A stretch of DNA of 10,481 nucleotides from Actinomycetes bacterium (GTDB taxonomy: Bacteria; Actinomycetota; Acidimicrobiia; Acidimicrobiales; RAAP-2). Numbering within the stretch: the first letter of the stretch is position 1; each line of letters begins with the position of its first letter. A program made the translations under genes and the position numbers. The stretch lies in NCBI GenBank assembly GCA_021777285.1, contig JAJYDR010000050.1, positions 4,285-14,765 of the forward strand, given 5' to 3'. Positions 1-8,355 of this stretch are shown piece by piece. The notes beneath the pieces were generated by a model that saw nothing but the letters and a program-made list of their open reading frames with translations, was not told where the DNA came from and ran no database searches.

Positions 1-1385
<1,385 letters not shown>

Positions 1386-1407
<22 letters not shown>

Positions 1408-2237
1408 GATCGGACCTCCGTATCGGTTGGGAGCCCCCCTTGGGCACCGGGGGCGAGGGTGGCGAGCGCGCCAGCGGTGACGGCGTAGGCGAGTGCGCGA
1501 GCCGGCGGGTCGCCGAGCGCGTGTCGCAAGGCGTAGGCGCCACAGAAGACGTCACCCGCCCCGACCGTGTCGATCAGCGTCACGGCCGGGGGCAGCGCGC
1601 GCGCGACCTCGACGCCGAAGGCGTAATGAACGGCGCCGGCCGCCCCCAGGGTCACGACGCAGTTCGCGAGGCTCGCCAGGTCAAGGGCCGCCACCTCGAC
1701 CTCGTTGGCGATCACGACCGCGCAGCGCGCGAGCACGGCGGGGTCCACCGGCACCGCCGGGGCGACGTTGAGCACGAGCGACCCGCTCCGTTTCGCGACG
1801 TCGGCGATGACGTCGGTGGGCACCTCGAGCTGAGCGAGCACGACGTCAAAGTCCCCGAAATCCACGCCGGACACGTCGAGGTCGTCGTTGGCCCCGGGGG
1901 CGACGACGATCGAGTTCTCGCCCCGGTCGTCCACCGTGATGAACGCCACGCCGGTCGCCCGACGCGAGGTCACGGGCTGGACCACCTCGACTCCGAGCTC
2001 GGCGGTGTTTCGAGCCAGCCACTCGCCGGACTCGTCGGCCCCGAGCGCGGCGAGCAGGGTCACGCGCGCCCCCAGGCGAGCCGCCGCGGCGGCCTGATTG
2101 GCGCCCTTACCGCCCGCCAGGCGCGTCACGTCGCCACCGAGCACCGTCTCACCGGGACGCGGCAGTCGCGCACAGCGCACCACGAGGTCGACGTTCGCGC
2201 TCCCCACGACCCCGATCCGGGGGCTGTCCCCGGCCAC
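1386..2237 (-). CDS. rbsK: Ribokinase / PfkB-family sugar kinase, slightly shortened
   Basis: This 283-residue cytosolic kinase is predicted to phosphorylate D-ribose to ribose 5-phosphate with ATP. Seen in sequence: the N-terminal GSANVDL (Asp17 matches the ribose-binding Asp of E. coli RbsK), the first PfkB signature GGKGANQ at 42-48, AQLEVP (135-140) at the position of the conserved Glu, the NExE-type motif NEVEV (178-182), and the second signature DTVGAGDVFCGA with catalytic base Asp229. It is about 25 residues shorter than E. coli RbsK. The missing stretch falls just after NEVEV, where the usual helix-rich segment before the ITLG strand is reduced. The GTG start directly abuts the stop of the binding protein (TAG then GTG) with no clear Shine-Dalgarno, so coupled translation is likely. 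The pairing with a nucleoside hydrolase supports ribose as substrate. A nucleoside kinase of the same superfamily is the main alternative. Confidence 0.9.
1414..1419 (-). promoter_or_regulatory. Strong Shine-Dalgarno (GGAGGT) for the nucleoside hydrolase
   Basis: GGAGGT on the minus strand stands 6 nt before GTG 1407. It lies inside the ribokinase coding region and fixes the downstream start, giving the 22-nt gene overlap. It is the best ribosome binding site in the cluster. Confidence 0.8.
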
Positions 2238-3251
2238 CTAGGGCAGGAACCGGTTGGTGTAGTACGTGGTGGGCGCGGGCACCTTGTTAATCAGGTGGAT
2301 GCTCTTGAGCGCGTGGGCGAGCGTCGACCACTGGGCATTCGTCTGGACGAAGTACTGGTGCTTCGCGTTGGTGAGGAACGGCACGGTCAACTTCCAACCC
2401 TCGAGGTTGTAGGCGTTGGTGTAGCCGCTCTTCGGGTAGGCCTTGGAGAAGTCCGCCGCCGCCTTGGCGGGGTTGGCGGCCGCCCAGACGGTGGCCTTCT
2501 TCACCGCGGCGAGGAAGGCCTTGACCGTCTTGCCGTGGGACGCCGCGTAGGAGCGGGTCACCGCGTAGACCCACACCGGGATGTCGGGGGCGCCGACCTT
2601 GGTGCCGAGCAACTGGACCTCGGTGCCCTTGGTGCCCGAGCCCTGGAAGCCCGGGATCTCGTAGTTGGTCGTCGAGGTGGAGATGTCGACCTTGCCCGCG
2701 AGCAGGTCCGTCAGGTCATTGCCCGTGGGCGCCGTGACGATCTTGACCTGGGAGGGCTTCAACTTGGCGTAGCGCAGCACGAAGGGGAGCATCGACTCGG
2801 TCCAGGTGTCGCCGTAGGAGAAGATCCGCTTGCCCTTCAGGGCGGCCGTGAGGTTGCCCGGGGTCAACTTGGTGCCCGGCTTGGCAAAGAGTGCCCAGTT
2901 GTTGCGCATCGAGTAGTTGGCCACCGAGAGCACGGGGGCGCCGGCGTTCACCGCCACGCCCATGTCGGTCGTGGTGAGAAAGCCGATCTGGGCGCTGCCG
3001 GTCGCGAGCAGCTTGGTGGTCGAGGAGGTGTCCGGCGGGAAGCTGACGTTCACGTTAAGCCCGGCGGCCTTGAAGTACCCGAGGTCCTTGGCGACCACGA
3101 CCGGCGTGAGCTCGAAGTCCGGGCCTGGGAAGTCGTAGGCGAAAGTGATCGTCGTGGGCGAGGCGGACGACACACCGCCGGCCATCAGGACGAACGAACT
3201 CACTGCGAGCGCGCCTGCGCTCGCCACGGCGGTGATTCGACGAAGTTTCAC
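2238..3251 (-). CDS. ABC transporter substrate-binding protein, NMT1/THI5-like (SsuA/TauA/ThiY class)
   Basis: This 337-residue exported binding protein captures the ligand outside the membrane and delivers it to the permease encoded upstream. A signal peptide is evident: a basic start (MKLRR), a hydrophobic stretch to about residue 24, and a likely cleavage site after Ala30 (VSSA). The mature protein opens with a beta strand and the family-typical segment VVVAKDLGYFKAAGLNV, followed by a GSAQIGFLTTTDMGVA ligand-lobe region as in periplasmic-binding proteins for thiamin pyrimidine, taurine, sulfonates or nitrate. There is no cysteine anywhere in the protein, so it cannot be a lipoprotein (see findings). 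The GTG start is supported by AAGGAG 4 nt upstream. Ligand specificity cannot be read from family membership; the adjacent nucleoside hydrolase and ribokinase suggest a nucleoside or related compound. Confidence 0.9.
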   Translation of the reverse strand: MKLRRITAVASAGALAVSSFVLMAGGVSSASPTTITFAYDFPGPDFELTPVVVAKDLGYFKAAGLNVNVSFPPDTSSTTKLLATGSAQIGFLTTTDMGVAVNAGAPVLSVANYSMRNNWALFAKPGTKLTPGNLTAALKGKRIFSYGDTWTESMLPFVLRYAKLKPSQVKIVTAPTGNDLTDLLAGKVDISTSTTNYEIPGFQGSGTKGTEVQLLGTKVGAPDIPVWVYAVTRSYAASHGKTVKAFLAAVKKATVWAAANPAKAAADFSKAYPKSGYTNAYNLEGWKLTVPFLTNAKHQYFVQTNAQWSTLAHALKSIHLINKVPAPTTYYTNRFLP

Positions 3252-3255
3252 GATG

Positions 3256-3261
3256 CTCCTT
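3256..3261 (-). promoter_or_regulatory. Shine-Dalgarno (AAGGAG) for the binding protein
   Basis: AAGGAG on the minus strand lies in the 28-nt gap after the permease stop, 4 nt before GTG 3251. Having its own strong site fits the higher expression a binding protein usually needs relative to its permease. Confidence 0.7.
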
Positions 3262-3279
3262 ATCGACGGTGAACTGATA

Positions 3280-4155
3280 CTAGTGAGCCGACTCGTCCTC
3301 GAGCCGGTCGCCCCGGCGCCAGCCGCGGCGCGCCACGGTACGGCGCTGCCAGGGGGTGGCGAAGACCTCGGCCCCTACCACGAGCAAGAACCAGCTGATG
3401 CCGATCACGGTCATGAGCATCGTGGTGCCATAGACCGCGGCGGTGTTGAGGTTCGTGTTCGCGTGCTCCTGGTAGAGCGCGAGCGACGAGCCGTCCGAGG
3501 CCGCGAGCTCCCCGATGATGGCCCCGGTGACGGCGTAGGTGGCCCCGATCTTGAGCCCGCTGAAGAGCGGGGTCGCCGTCGCGGGGATCTCGATCTGGAT
3601 GAAGGTACGCCAGCGTGGCGCACCGTAGACGCGCGCCAGGTTCACCAAGTCCTGGTCGACGTGGCTGAGGCCGTCGAGCACGTTCACCGTCACAGGAAAG
3701 AAGACGATCCACGCGACGATCACCACCTTGGGGGTCACCGAGAAGCCGAGGATCAACACGAGCGGCGCCGCCAGCGCGATGATGGGCACGGCCTGGCTGA
3801 GCACCAGCACCGGGTACACCAGTCGCTGCAGGACCGGGACTTTGGCCATGATGACCCCGAGACCGACGCCGAGCACCGCCCCGGCGATGAAGCCGTAGAC
3901 CGTCTCGCGGATCGTGCCGAGTACGAGCGGCCAGAGGGTCGACCAGTTCTGGGTCACGGCGAGGATGGCCTGGCGAGGGCGCGGGGCGATGTAGGGCGCG
4001 ACGTGGAAGACGACGACGATGCCCTGCCAGAGCGCGAACAGCAGCACGATAGAGAGCACGGGCACCCCCACGTTGCGCGCGACCTTGCGCGCGACGCGCT
4101 CGTCGCTCGATCGACCGGCGCGGCGCGCGGCTCTTGGTGCGGTGATGTCGCTCAC
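3280..4155 (-). CDS. ABC transporter permease (BPD_transp_1, SsuC/TauC/ThiX class)
   Basis: This 291-residue inner-membrane permease forms the translocation path of the importer, probably as a homodimer because only one permease gene is present. A basic cytosolic N-terminus (about 1-28) precedes about six hydrophobic segments, near residues 30-50, 86-105, 112-132, 134-158, 200-217 and 243-265. The ATPase-docking EAA-type loop is at about 171-205 (LARVYGAPRWRTFIQIEIPA then GLKIG), the usual form in the nitrate/sulfonate/taurine/thiamin-pyrimidine branch. A short charged tail ends the protein. The GTG start overlaps the ATPase stop in a GTGA junction, with a GGGGGT stretch upstream as a modest ribosome site. 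It sits between its ATPase and its binding protein, so complex membership is clear. The substrate is not. Confidence 0.92.
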   Translation of the reverse strand: MSDITAPRAARRAGRSSDERVARKVARNVGVPVLSIVLLFALWQGIVVVFHVAPYIAPRPRQAILAVTQNWSTLWPLVLGTIRETVYGFIAGAVLGVGLGVIMAKVPVLQRLVYPVLVLSQAVPIIALAAPLVLILGFSVTPKVVIVAWIVFFPVTVNVLDGLSHVDQDLVNLARVYGAPRWRTFIQIEIPATATPLFSGLKIGATYAVTGAIIGELAASDGSSLALYQEHANTNLNTAAVYGTTMLMTVIGISWFLLVVGAEVFATPWQRRTVARRGWRRGDRLEDESAH

Positions 4156-4910
4156 GGTTGACCCCCGTGCAAGAGGTGCATGATCTGGCCCTTGATCGTG
4201 ACGAACTGTGAGTCGACCAGGGTGTCGACCGTGCGCGGTCGTGCGAGCGGGTTCACGATGTCGGCCACCACCCGCCCGGGGCGCGGTGACATCACGAGCA
4301 CCCGGTCCGAGAGGAAGATCGACTCATCGACGTCGTGGGTGATGAAGAGCACGGTGCGCTCGGTGTCCTTCCAGACCTGCAGGAGCCATTGCTGCATCTC
4401 GAGGCGGGTCTGGGCGTCGAGCGCGCCGAAGGGCTCGTCGAGCAGCAGCAGCGGCTGGTGGGTCACGAGGGTGCGCATGAACGCGACACGCTGACGCATC
4501 CCACCCGAGAGGGCCGACGGGTAGTGGCGCAAGAACTCCCCAAGCCCGTACTGGCGCGCGACGCGCCGCGCCTCGCTGCGGTCGGCCGCGTTCACCCGAC
4601 CGGTGAGTCGCTTGGCCATGGTGATGTTGTCCTCCACCGTGCGCCAGGGCACGAGCAGGTCCTTTTGGAGCATGTAGCCCACGTGACCGGTCGCCCCAGT
4701 CACGGGTTGGTCGTGGAGTCGCACTTCACCGCCGTCGGGGGCGAGGAGACCGGCGATGATGTTGAACATCGTCGACTTGCCGCAGCCCGACGGGCCGACG
4801 ATGGCGACGAAGGAACCCTCGTCGATGGACAACGTTGTGGGCTCGAGGGCCACCGTGTCGCCGAAGACTTTGCCGACGTCGCGCAGCTCCAATATCGTGC
4901 TGGCGCTCAC
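4152..4910 (-). CDS. ABC transporter ATP-binding protein (SsuB/TauB/ThiZ class)
   Basis: This 252-residue cytosolic ATPase powers the importer. All nucleotide-binding elements are intact: Walker A GPSGCGKST (39-47), Q-loop Gln82 in MLQKDLLVPW, ABC signature LSGGMRQR (134-141), Walker B LLLLDEP (154-160), D-loop GALD (162-165) and H-loop His192 in ITHDVDES. The sequence LQKDLLVPWRTVEDN after the Q-loop and the MSPRPGRV segment (207-214) are typical of the nitrate/sulfonate/taurine ATPase subgroup. The start is GTG 4910, 27 nt after the stop of the second deacetylase gene, with only a weak ribosome site. The start is therefore less certain than the family, but the conserved core begins within about ten residues of it. 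It overlaps the permease by 4 nt. Confidence 0.95.
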   Translation of the reverse strand: MSASTILELRDVGKVFGDTVALEPTTLSIDEGSFVAIVGPSGCGKSTMFNIIAGLLAPDGGEVRLHDQPVTGATGHVGYMLQKDLLVPWRTVEDNITMAKRLTGRVNAADRSEARRVARQYGLGEFLRHYPSALSGGMRQRVAFMRTLVTHQPLLLLDEPFGALDAQTRLEMQQWLLQVWKDTERTVLFITHDVDESIFLSDRVLVMSPRPGRVVADIVNPLARPRTVDTLVDSQFVTIKGQIMHLLHGGQP

Positions 4911-4937
4911 CGCACCAATGTACCGTTCACGCCCACG

Positions 4938-5786
4938 TCAGCGGTAACCGGCGAACAGGTCCGTCACCGGCCCCTCGATGCCGCGGGGGTTGCTCGCGCG
5001 CACGAACCACTCGGTGCCCATCTCGAGACGGAACCGCTCGCGGCCCATCGCCATGAAGAATGAGTCGGCGAGCTGGGATTCGTGAGCCGCCAGCGCGTCG
5101 AACTTCGCGTCCACCACTGAGCTGACGTCGATCGTCGCCGCGATCTGGTCGTCGGGGGTCCCGAGGTCCATCTCCTCGCCGCTGAACTCGGGTTCGGGCT
5201 CCTCACCGCGCGCGAGCGCGGCCTCGGCTCGCTGGCGGGCCTCTTCGGCCCAGCGCGCCCGGTAGCGAGCCATCACGCTGTTGGGGATCGCGTTGAAGTA
5301 GACGGTGGGCTCGTAGTCGAGTCGCTTGATCGCCGCGAGCGTGATCCGGTGGGCCTGGATGTGGTCGGGGTGACCGTAGAAGCCGATCTCGTTGTAGGTC
5401 ACGACAACCTCGGGCCGCTCCTCGAGCAGCACTGCGGCCAGGCGGTCGGCGGCCTCGTCGACGCGCGTCGCCCAGAAGGACCGCGGGTCGTCGTTCTGGG
5501 GCCAGCCCACCATGCCCGAGTCGCGGTACCCGAGGCGCACCAGCCGGTCCACGTGCAGCACCGCGACCGCGCGATCGAGCTCGGCCTCGCGCAGTGTCGC
5601 CACCGCCTCGGGGTCGTGGCCCGGCGCCCCGGGCTTGATGCCACCGGGCGCGTCGCCGTATTCGCCGTTCGTGCAGGTCACGAGCACGGTGCGCACGCCC
5701 TGTGCCGCGAGCAGGGGCAAGACCCCGCCCGTCGAGCTCGCCTCGTCGTCGGGGTGGGCGTGGACCGCGAGGAAGGTGAGGCTCAC
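4938..5786 (-). CDS. LmbE/PIG-L family zinc deacetylase (MshB/Mca-like), paralogue 2
   Basis: This 282-residue protein belongs to the Zn-dependent N-acetylglucosaminyl deacetylase-like superfamily, whose characterised actinobacterial members deacetylate GlcNAc-inositol (MshB) or cleave mycothiol conjugates (Mca). The motif HAHPDDEA at 9-16 carries the zinc ligands His11 and Asp14 and the catalytic Asp13. GFYGHPDH (135-142) supplies the His residues of the second metal/active-site motif. VTCTNGEYGD (36-45) and LGYRDSGMVGW (85-95) are family landmarks. An acidic, Glu-rich stretch (about 181-207) that the neighbouring paralogue lacks precedes the C-terminal part. The GTG start overlaps the stop of paralogue 1 by 4 nt (GTGA). 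Its position at the head of a nucleoside/ABC cluster suggests action on the imported compound. A mycothiol role (MshB or Mca) remains the main alternative. No signal peptide is visible, so it is cytosolic. Confidence 0.9.
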   Translation of the reverse strand: MSLTFLAVHAHPDDEASSTGGVLPLLAAQGVRTVLVTCTNGEYGDAPGGIKPGAPGHDPEAVATLREAELDRAVAVLHVDRLVRLGYRDSGMVGWPQNDDPRSFWATRVDEAADRLAAVLLEERPEVVVTYNEIGFYGHPDHIQAHRITLAAIKRLDYEPTVYFNAIPNSVMARYRARWAEEARQRAEAALARGEEPEPEFSGEEMDLGTPDDQIAATIDVSSVVDAKFDALAAHESQLADSFFMAMGRERFRLEMGTEWFVRASNPRGIEGPVTDLFAGYR

Positions 5787-6598
5787 GAGAGGCCCCCGAA
5801 GAGGTCGGACGCATCCGCCGCCACCGGCCGGCGAGACCAGGCGCGCTGATAGTACTCGGTGCCAAAGAGCGCGAGAAAGAGCGTGGGGTCCATCGTCACG
5901 AGGTCGGCGTTGTCGATCTGACTGGCGTGGGCCGCGATGGCGCGCTGCTTGACCGGCGCCCAGTGGCGCACGTCCATCGTCGTGGCGACGAGGTCGTCAG
6001 GCGCGCCGATGCCCGCCTCGAGGACCCACGCCGGCAGGAAGACCTCGAGGGCCCGCGCGTCAGGCACGAAGCGTGAGAGCACGCTCTCGGGCACGATCGG
6101 GTAGTAGAGGCGTTCGACCGAAGCCGAGCGTGACACGGCCGCGCGGGTGAGGACATTGGCCATGACGTGGTCGGGGTGTCCGTAGAAGCCGTGCTCGTCG
6201 TAGGTCAACACGACCGTGGCGTCGAGCTCGTCAAAGAGGGCGGCGAGCGTCGTCGCGGCTCGCTCGACGTCCACGCCAGCGAACGCGTTCGTGTCCTCGT
6301 TCTGGGCCCAGCCCGACATCCCCGAATCCCGGTACCCGAGCTGGATGACCCGCTCGAAACCCACGAGTGACGCCGCCGTGGCGAGCTCGCCCGCGCGGGT
6401 CACCAGCGTCGCGGGGACGTCGTGGTCGGGGTCGTCACCCGCGCGCCCCGTGGGGTCCAAGCCGTAGCGTCCATCGGTGCAGGTCACGAGCACCACGCGG
6501 TACCCGAGCTCGGCGTAGTGCGACGAGACCCCGCCGGTGAAGAGCGCCTCGTCGTCGGGGTGTGCGTGCACGCACACCAGGGTCGGTCGATTACTCAC
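5783..6598 (-). CDS. LmbE/PIG-L family zinc deacetylase (MshB/Mca-like), paralogue 1
   Basis: This 271-residue cytosolic protein is homologous to the product of the next gene downstream. HAHPDDEA sits at 11-18, placing His13, Asp15 and Asp16 as zinc ligands and catalytic base in the same relative positions as in M. tuberculosis MshB. GFYGHPDH (137-144) provides the second motif with His141 and His144. VTCTDGRYGLDP (38-49) and LGYRDSGMSGW (87-97) are shared with the paralogue. The C-terminal half diverges strongly between the two, so substrates probably differ. The GTG start lies 9 nt after the stop of the Nramp-family gene and has no visible Shine-Dalgarno; expression may depend on read-through or re-initiation from upstream. 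N-acyl hydrolysis is inferred from the family, and the physiological substrate is unknown. Confidence 0.9.
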   Translation of the reverse strand: MSNRPTLVCVHAHPDDEALFTGGVSSHYAELGYRVVLVTCTDGRYGLDPTGRAGDDPDHDVPATLVTRAGELATAASLVGFERVIQLGYRDSGMSGWAQNEDTNAFAGVDVERAATTLAALFDELDATVVLTYDEHGFYGHPDHVMANVLTRAAVSRSASVERLYYPIVPESVLSRFVPDARALEVFLPAWVLEAGIGAPDDLVATTMDVRHWAPVKQRAIAAHASQIDNADLVTMDPTLFLALFGTEYYQRAWSRRPVAADASDLFGGLS

Positions 6599-6607
6599 GC
6601 CACGAGA

Positions 6608-8188
6608 CTAGGAGGTCGTTAGTTGAATGATGCGCACCACGAGCAGGGTGCCGGCGATGATGAGATACGCGCCGTTCGCTCCGAGCAACCAGCGCCGGGG
6701 GCGCGACTGCACTGGCGGTTCGAGCAGTGCCAGTCGAGGTGTGCGCCAGTCGAGGCGCTCGATGTCGTAGTGGGGCAGCGGTCCGGCGCGTCGCAACCCG
6801 ATCGGGAGCCCGATGGCGAGTCCGAAGACGGCGAGCGCCCCGAGTCCCTCGAGCAGGCCGACGACCGGTGCCGACGGGAAGACGGTCGAGATCATCATGA
6901 CCACCGAGAGCACGACGAGAACCCCGACGATGACGACCGCCACGGCGTTCAACCAGCGCGGGTTGACCCACGGACCGAGGGTGGCCCGGTCATTGGCGAG
7001 GAGCAGCACGATGATCGAAGTGCTCGGCAGCATCAGACCGCTCATCGCCTGGACCGCCAACGTGATGATCCCGAGCGGTGCGCCCGGTAGCAAGGTCACC
7101 GCGCCGGCGATCACCAGCAGCGCGGCGAAGACCCCGTAGAAACCCTTCGCTTCACGGATGGGCACGTCGAGACCCTGGTTGAATCGGTTCGAGAGGTCGC
7201 CGATCGCGTAACTGCTCGCGAGGGTTACCGTGGCCGCACCGACGATCGACGCGTTGAGCAGGATGATGGCGAAGAAGGCACCGGCGCCGTGACCGACGTA
7301 GCGACCCAGTCCGCGCGCGACCTCGAGCGCGTTCACGTAGGCGTTGGTGCCGCCGTGGTGCGACAGACCCGCGGCGGTGACCCCAATGAGGAATGACGCG
7401 ACCACCACCACCACGATCGAACCGATCACCGTGTCAGCCCGCTCGTAGTTGAGCCAGCGCGGTGAGATCCTCTTGTCCACGATGTTGCTCTCCTGGAAAA
7501 AGAGCTGCCATGGTGCCACGGTGGTGCCGATGATTGAGATGATCAGCAACACGCTCGCCGAGTTCGCCCCACCGCGGATACCCGGAACGACGAAACTCTG
7601 GGTCATCGCGGCCGTGGCGACGTGCACGCGCAGCACGAGGGGGATGACGATCACATTGGTCGCCACGAAGAGCATCATGAAGCGCTCCCAGCGGCGAAAC
7701 GATCCGGTCGCGGTGACCGAGAAGAGCGCGACCACGGCGACGGGAACGGAGATGTAAGGCGACACGCCGAAGTAGTCCATCGACAGCGAGATGCCAATGA
7801 ATTCGGTGATGATGATCAAGAAGTTAAGCAGCAGGATCGACCCGATCGAGACGTTGCCCCAGCGTCGACCGATGCGTTCGCGGATCAGGCGGCCATGGCC
7901 CACGCCAGTGACCGCGCCTAGACGCGCCACCATCTCCTGGTTGACGATCAGCACCGGGATCAGCAGCGGCAAGGTCCACAGCAGGGAGTACCCGAAGTTC
8001 TGTCCGGCCTGGGCGTAGGTCGACACGCCGCCGGCGTCGTTGTCGCCGACCATCACGATCAGCCCCGGACCGATGATGGCGAGCAACGTGAGCAGTCGGG
8101 CTCGCGCGCCACGACGCTCGCCGGTGTCGTGGGACGAGATCGTCCCGAAGGCCCCTCGGATCTGCTGTTGTCGGCTCTCGTTCTCCAC
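6608..8188 (-). CDS. Nramp (SLC11)-family divalent cation transporter, magnesium-type (NRMT-like) variant
   Basis: This integral membrane protein of 526 residues has about eleven hydrophobic segments. TM1 reads IIGPGLIVMVGDNDAGGVST, where classical Nramp proteins have DPGN: the Asp (51) is kept but the metal-binding Asn is Gly (54). TM6 reads GTTVAPWQLFF (221-231), where Mn/Fe transporters have GATVMPHN: the metal-selecting Met is Ala (225). Loss of Met and of the second TM1 ligand is what I recall of the Nramp-related magnesium transporters, so Mg2+ (with Mn2+) is the likelier substrate. A GTG start at 8188 is chosen because AGGAGG precedes it by 4 nt. An in-frame ATG at 8203 would add five residues but has no ribosome site. 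A long cytosolic linker (about 465-500) precedes the last TM. The MgtE-like gene upstream supports a magnesium role. Confidence 0.88.
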   Translation of the reverse strand: MENESRQQQIRGAFGTISSHDTGERRGARARLLTLLAIIGPGLIVMVGDNDAGGVSTYAQAGQNFGYSLLWTLPLLIPVLIVNQEMVARLGAVTGVGHGRLIRERIGRRWGNVSIGSILLLNFLIIITEFIGISLSMDYFGVSPYISVPVAVVALFSVTATGSFRRWERFMMLFVATNVIVIPLVLRVHVATAAMTQSFVVPGIRGGANSASVLLIISIIGTTVAPWQLFFQESNIVDKRISPRWLNYERADTVIGSIVVVVVASFLIGVTAAGLSHHGGTNAYVNALEVARGLGRYVGHGAGAFFAIILLNASIVGAATVTLASSYAIGDLSNRFNQGLDVPIREAKGFYGVFAALLVIAGAVTLLPGAPLGIITLAVQAMSGLMLPSTSIIVLLLANDRATLGPWVNPRWLNAVAVVIVGVLVVLSVVMMISTVFPSAPVVGLLEGLGALAVFGLAIGLPIGLRRAGPLPHYDIERLDWRTPRLALLEPPVQSRPRRWLLGANGAYLIIAGTLLVVRIIQLTTS

Positions 8189-8192
8189 GCCA

Positions 8193-8198
8193 CCTCCT
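8193..8198 (-). promoter_or_regulatory. Shine-Dalgarno (AGGAGG) deciding the Nramp start
   Basis: AGGAGG on the minus strand stands 4 nt before GTG 8188, the same spacing as the binding-protein gene in this window. It lies downstream of the alternative ATG 8203, which argues for the GTG start. Confidence 0.6.
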
Positions 8199-8257
8199 CT
8201 CATCGTCGTGGGCGACCACGACGGGCCGAGAGGCGGGTTAGAGACCTGCCAAAGGGA

Positions 8258-8271
8258 CCGACCGCGGTCGG
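8258..8271. repeat. 14-bp perfect palindrome CCGACCGCGGTCGG
   Basis: This is a perfect inverted repeat without spacer, about 70 bp upstream of the Nramp-family start. It could be an operator for a dimeric regulator or part of a leader structure. In GC-rich DNA such a palindrome can arise by chance, so function is unproven. Confidence 0.35.
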
Positions 8272-8286
8272 GTTGGGTCGTACTGC

Positions 8287-8297
8287 ACTGTCACAGT
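8287..8297. repeat. 11-bp dyad ACTGT-C-ACAGT, candidate operator
   Basis: Perfect 5-bp arms flank one central base in the intergenic region between the MgtE-like and Nramp genes. It has lower GC than its surroundings, which makes chance less attractive than for the nearby GC-rich palindrome. I do not recognise it as a known metal-regulator site. Confidence 0.35.
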
Positions 8298-8309
8298 TGA
8301 AGCGGTACT

Positions 8310-8331
8310 AGGGGGTTTCAGATAACCCCCT
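8310..8331 (-). terminator. Stem-loop downstream of the MgtE-like gene
   Basis: AGGGGGTT (8310-8317) and AACCCCCT (8324-8331) form a perfect 8-bp stem with a 6-nt loop, 24 nt after the stop of the MgtE-like gene. The hairpin lacks a U-tract on the minus strand; on the plus strand only three T residues follow. It is most simply a terminator of the minus-strand transcript, or an attenuator in front of the Nramp gene if transcription reads through. Confidence 0.5.
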
Positions 8332-8355
8332 TTGAACGTGGCGCGCGGCGGGGCA

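Noticed and set aside
3145..4161. A 338-codon open frame on the + strand
   Set aside because: It is the mirror of the ABC permease, His/Asp/Arg-rich with no motif.
2238..4910. Calling the ABC genes thiXYZ or ssuABC
   Set aside because: The family resemblance is to the whole NMT1/taurine/nitrate/sulfonate group. There is no thiamin, sulfonate or nitrate gene next to them, so a specific symbol would overstate the evidence.
4938..6598. Naming the LmbE paralogues mshB and mca
   Set aside because: The active-site motifs are common to the whole superfamily and no other mycothiol gene is in the window.
8189..8355. A magnesium or manganese riboswitch
   Set aside because: I could not fit the conserved elements of the M-box or yybP-ykoY folds, and the usable leader is short.
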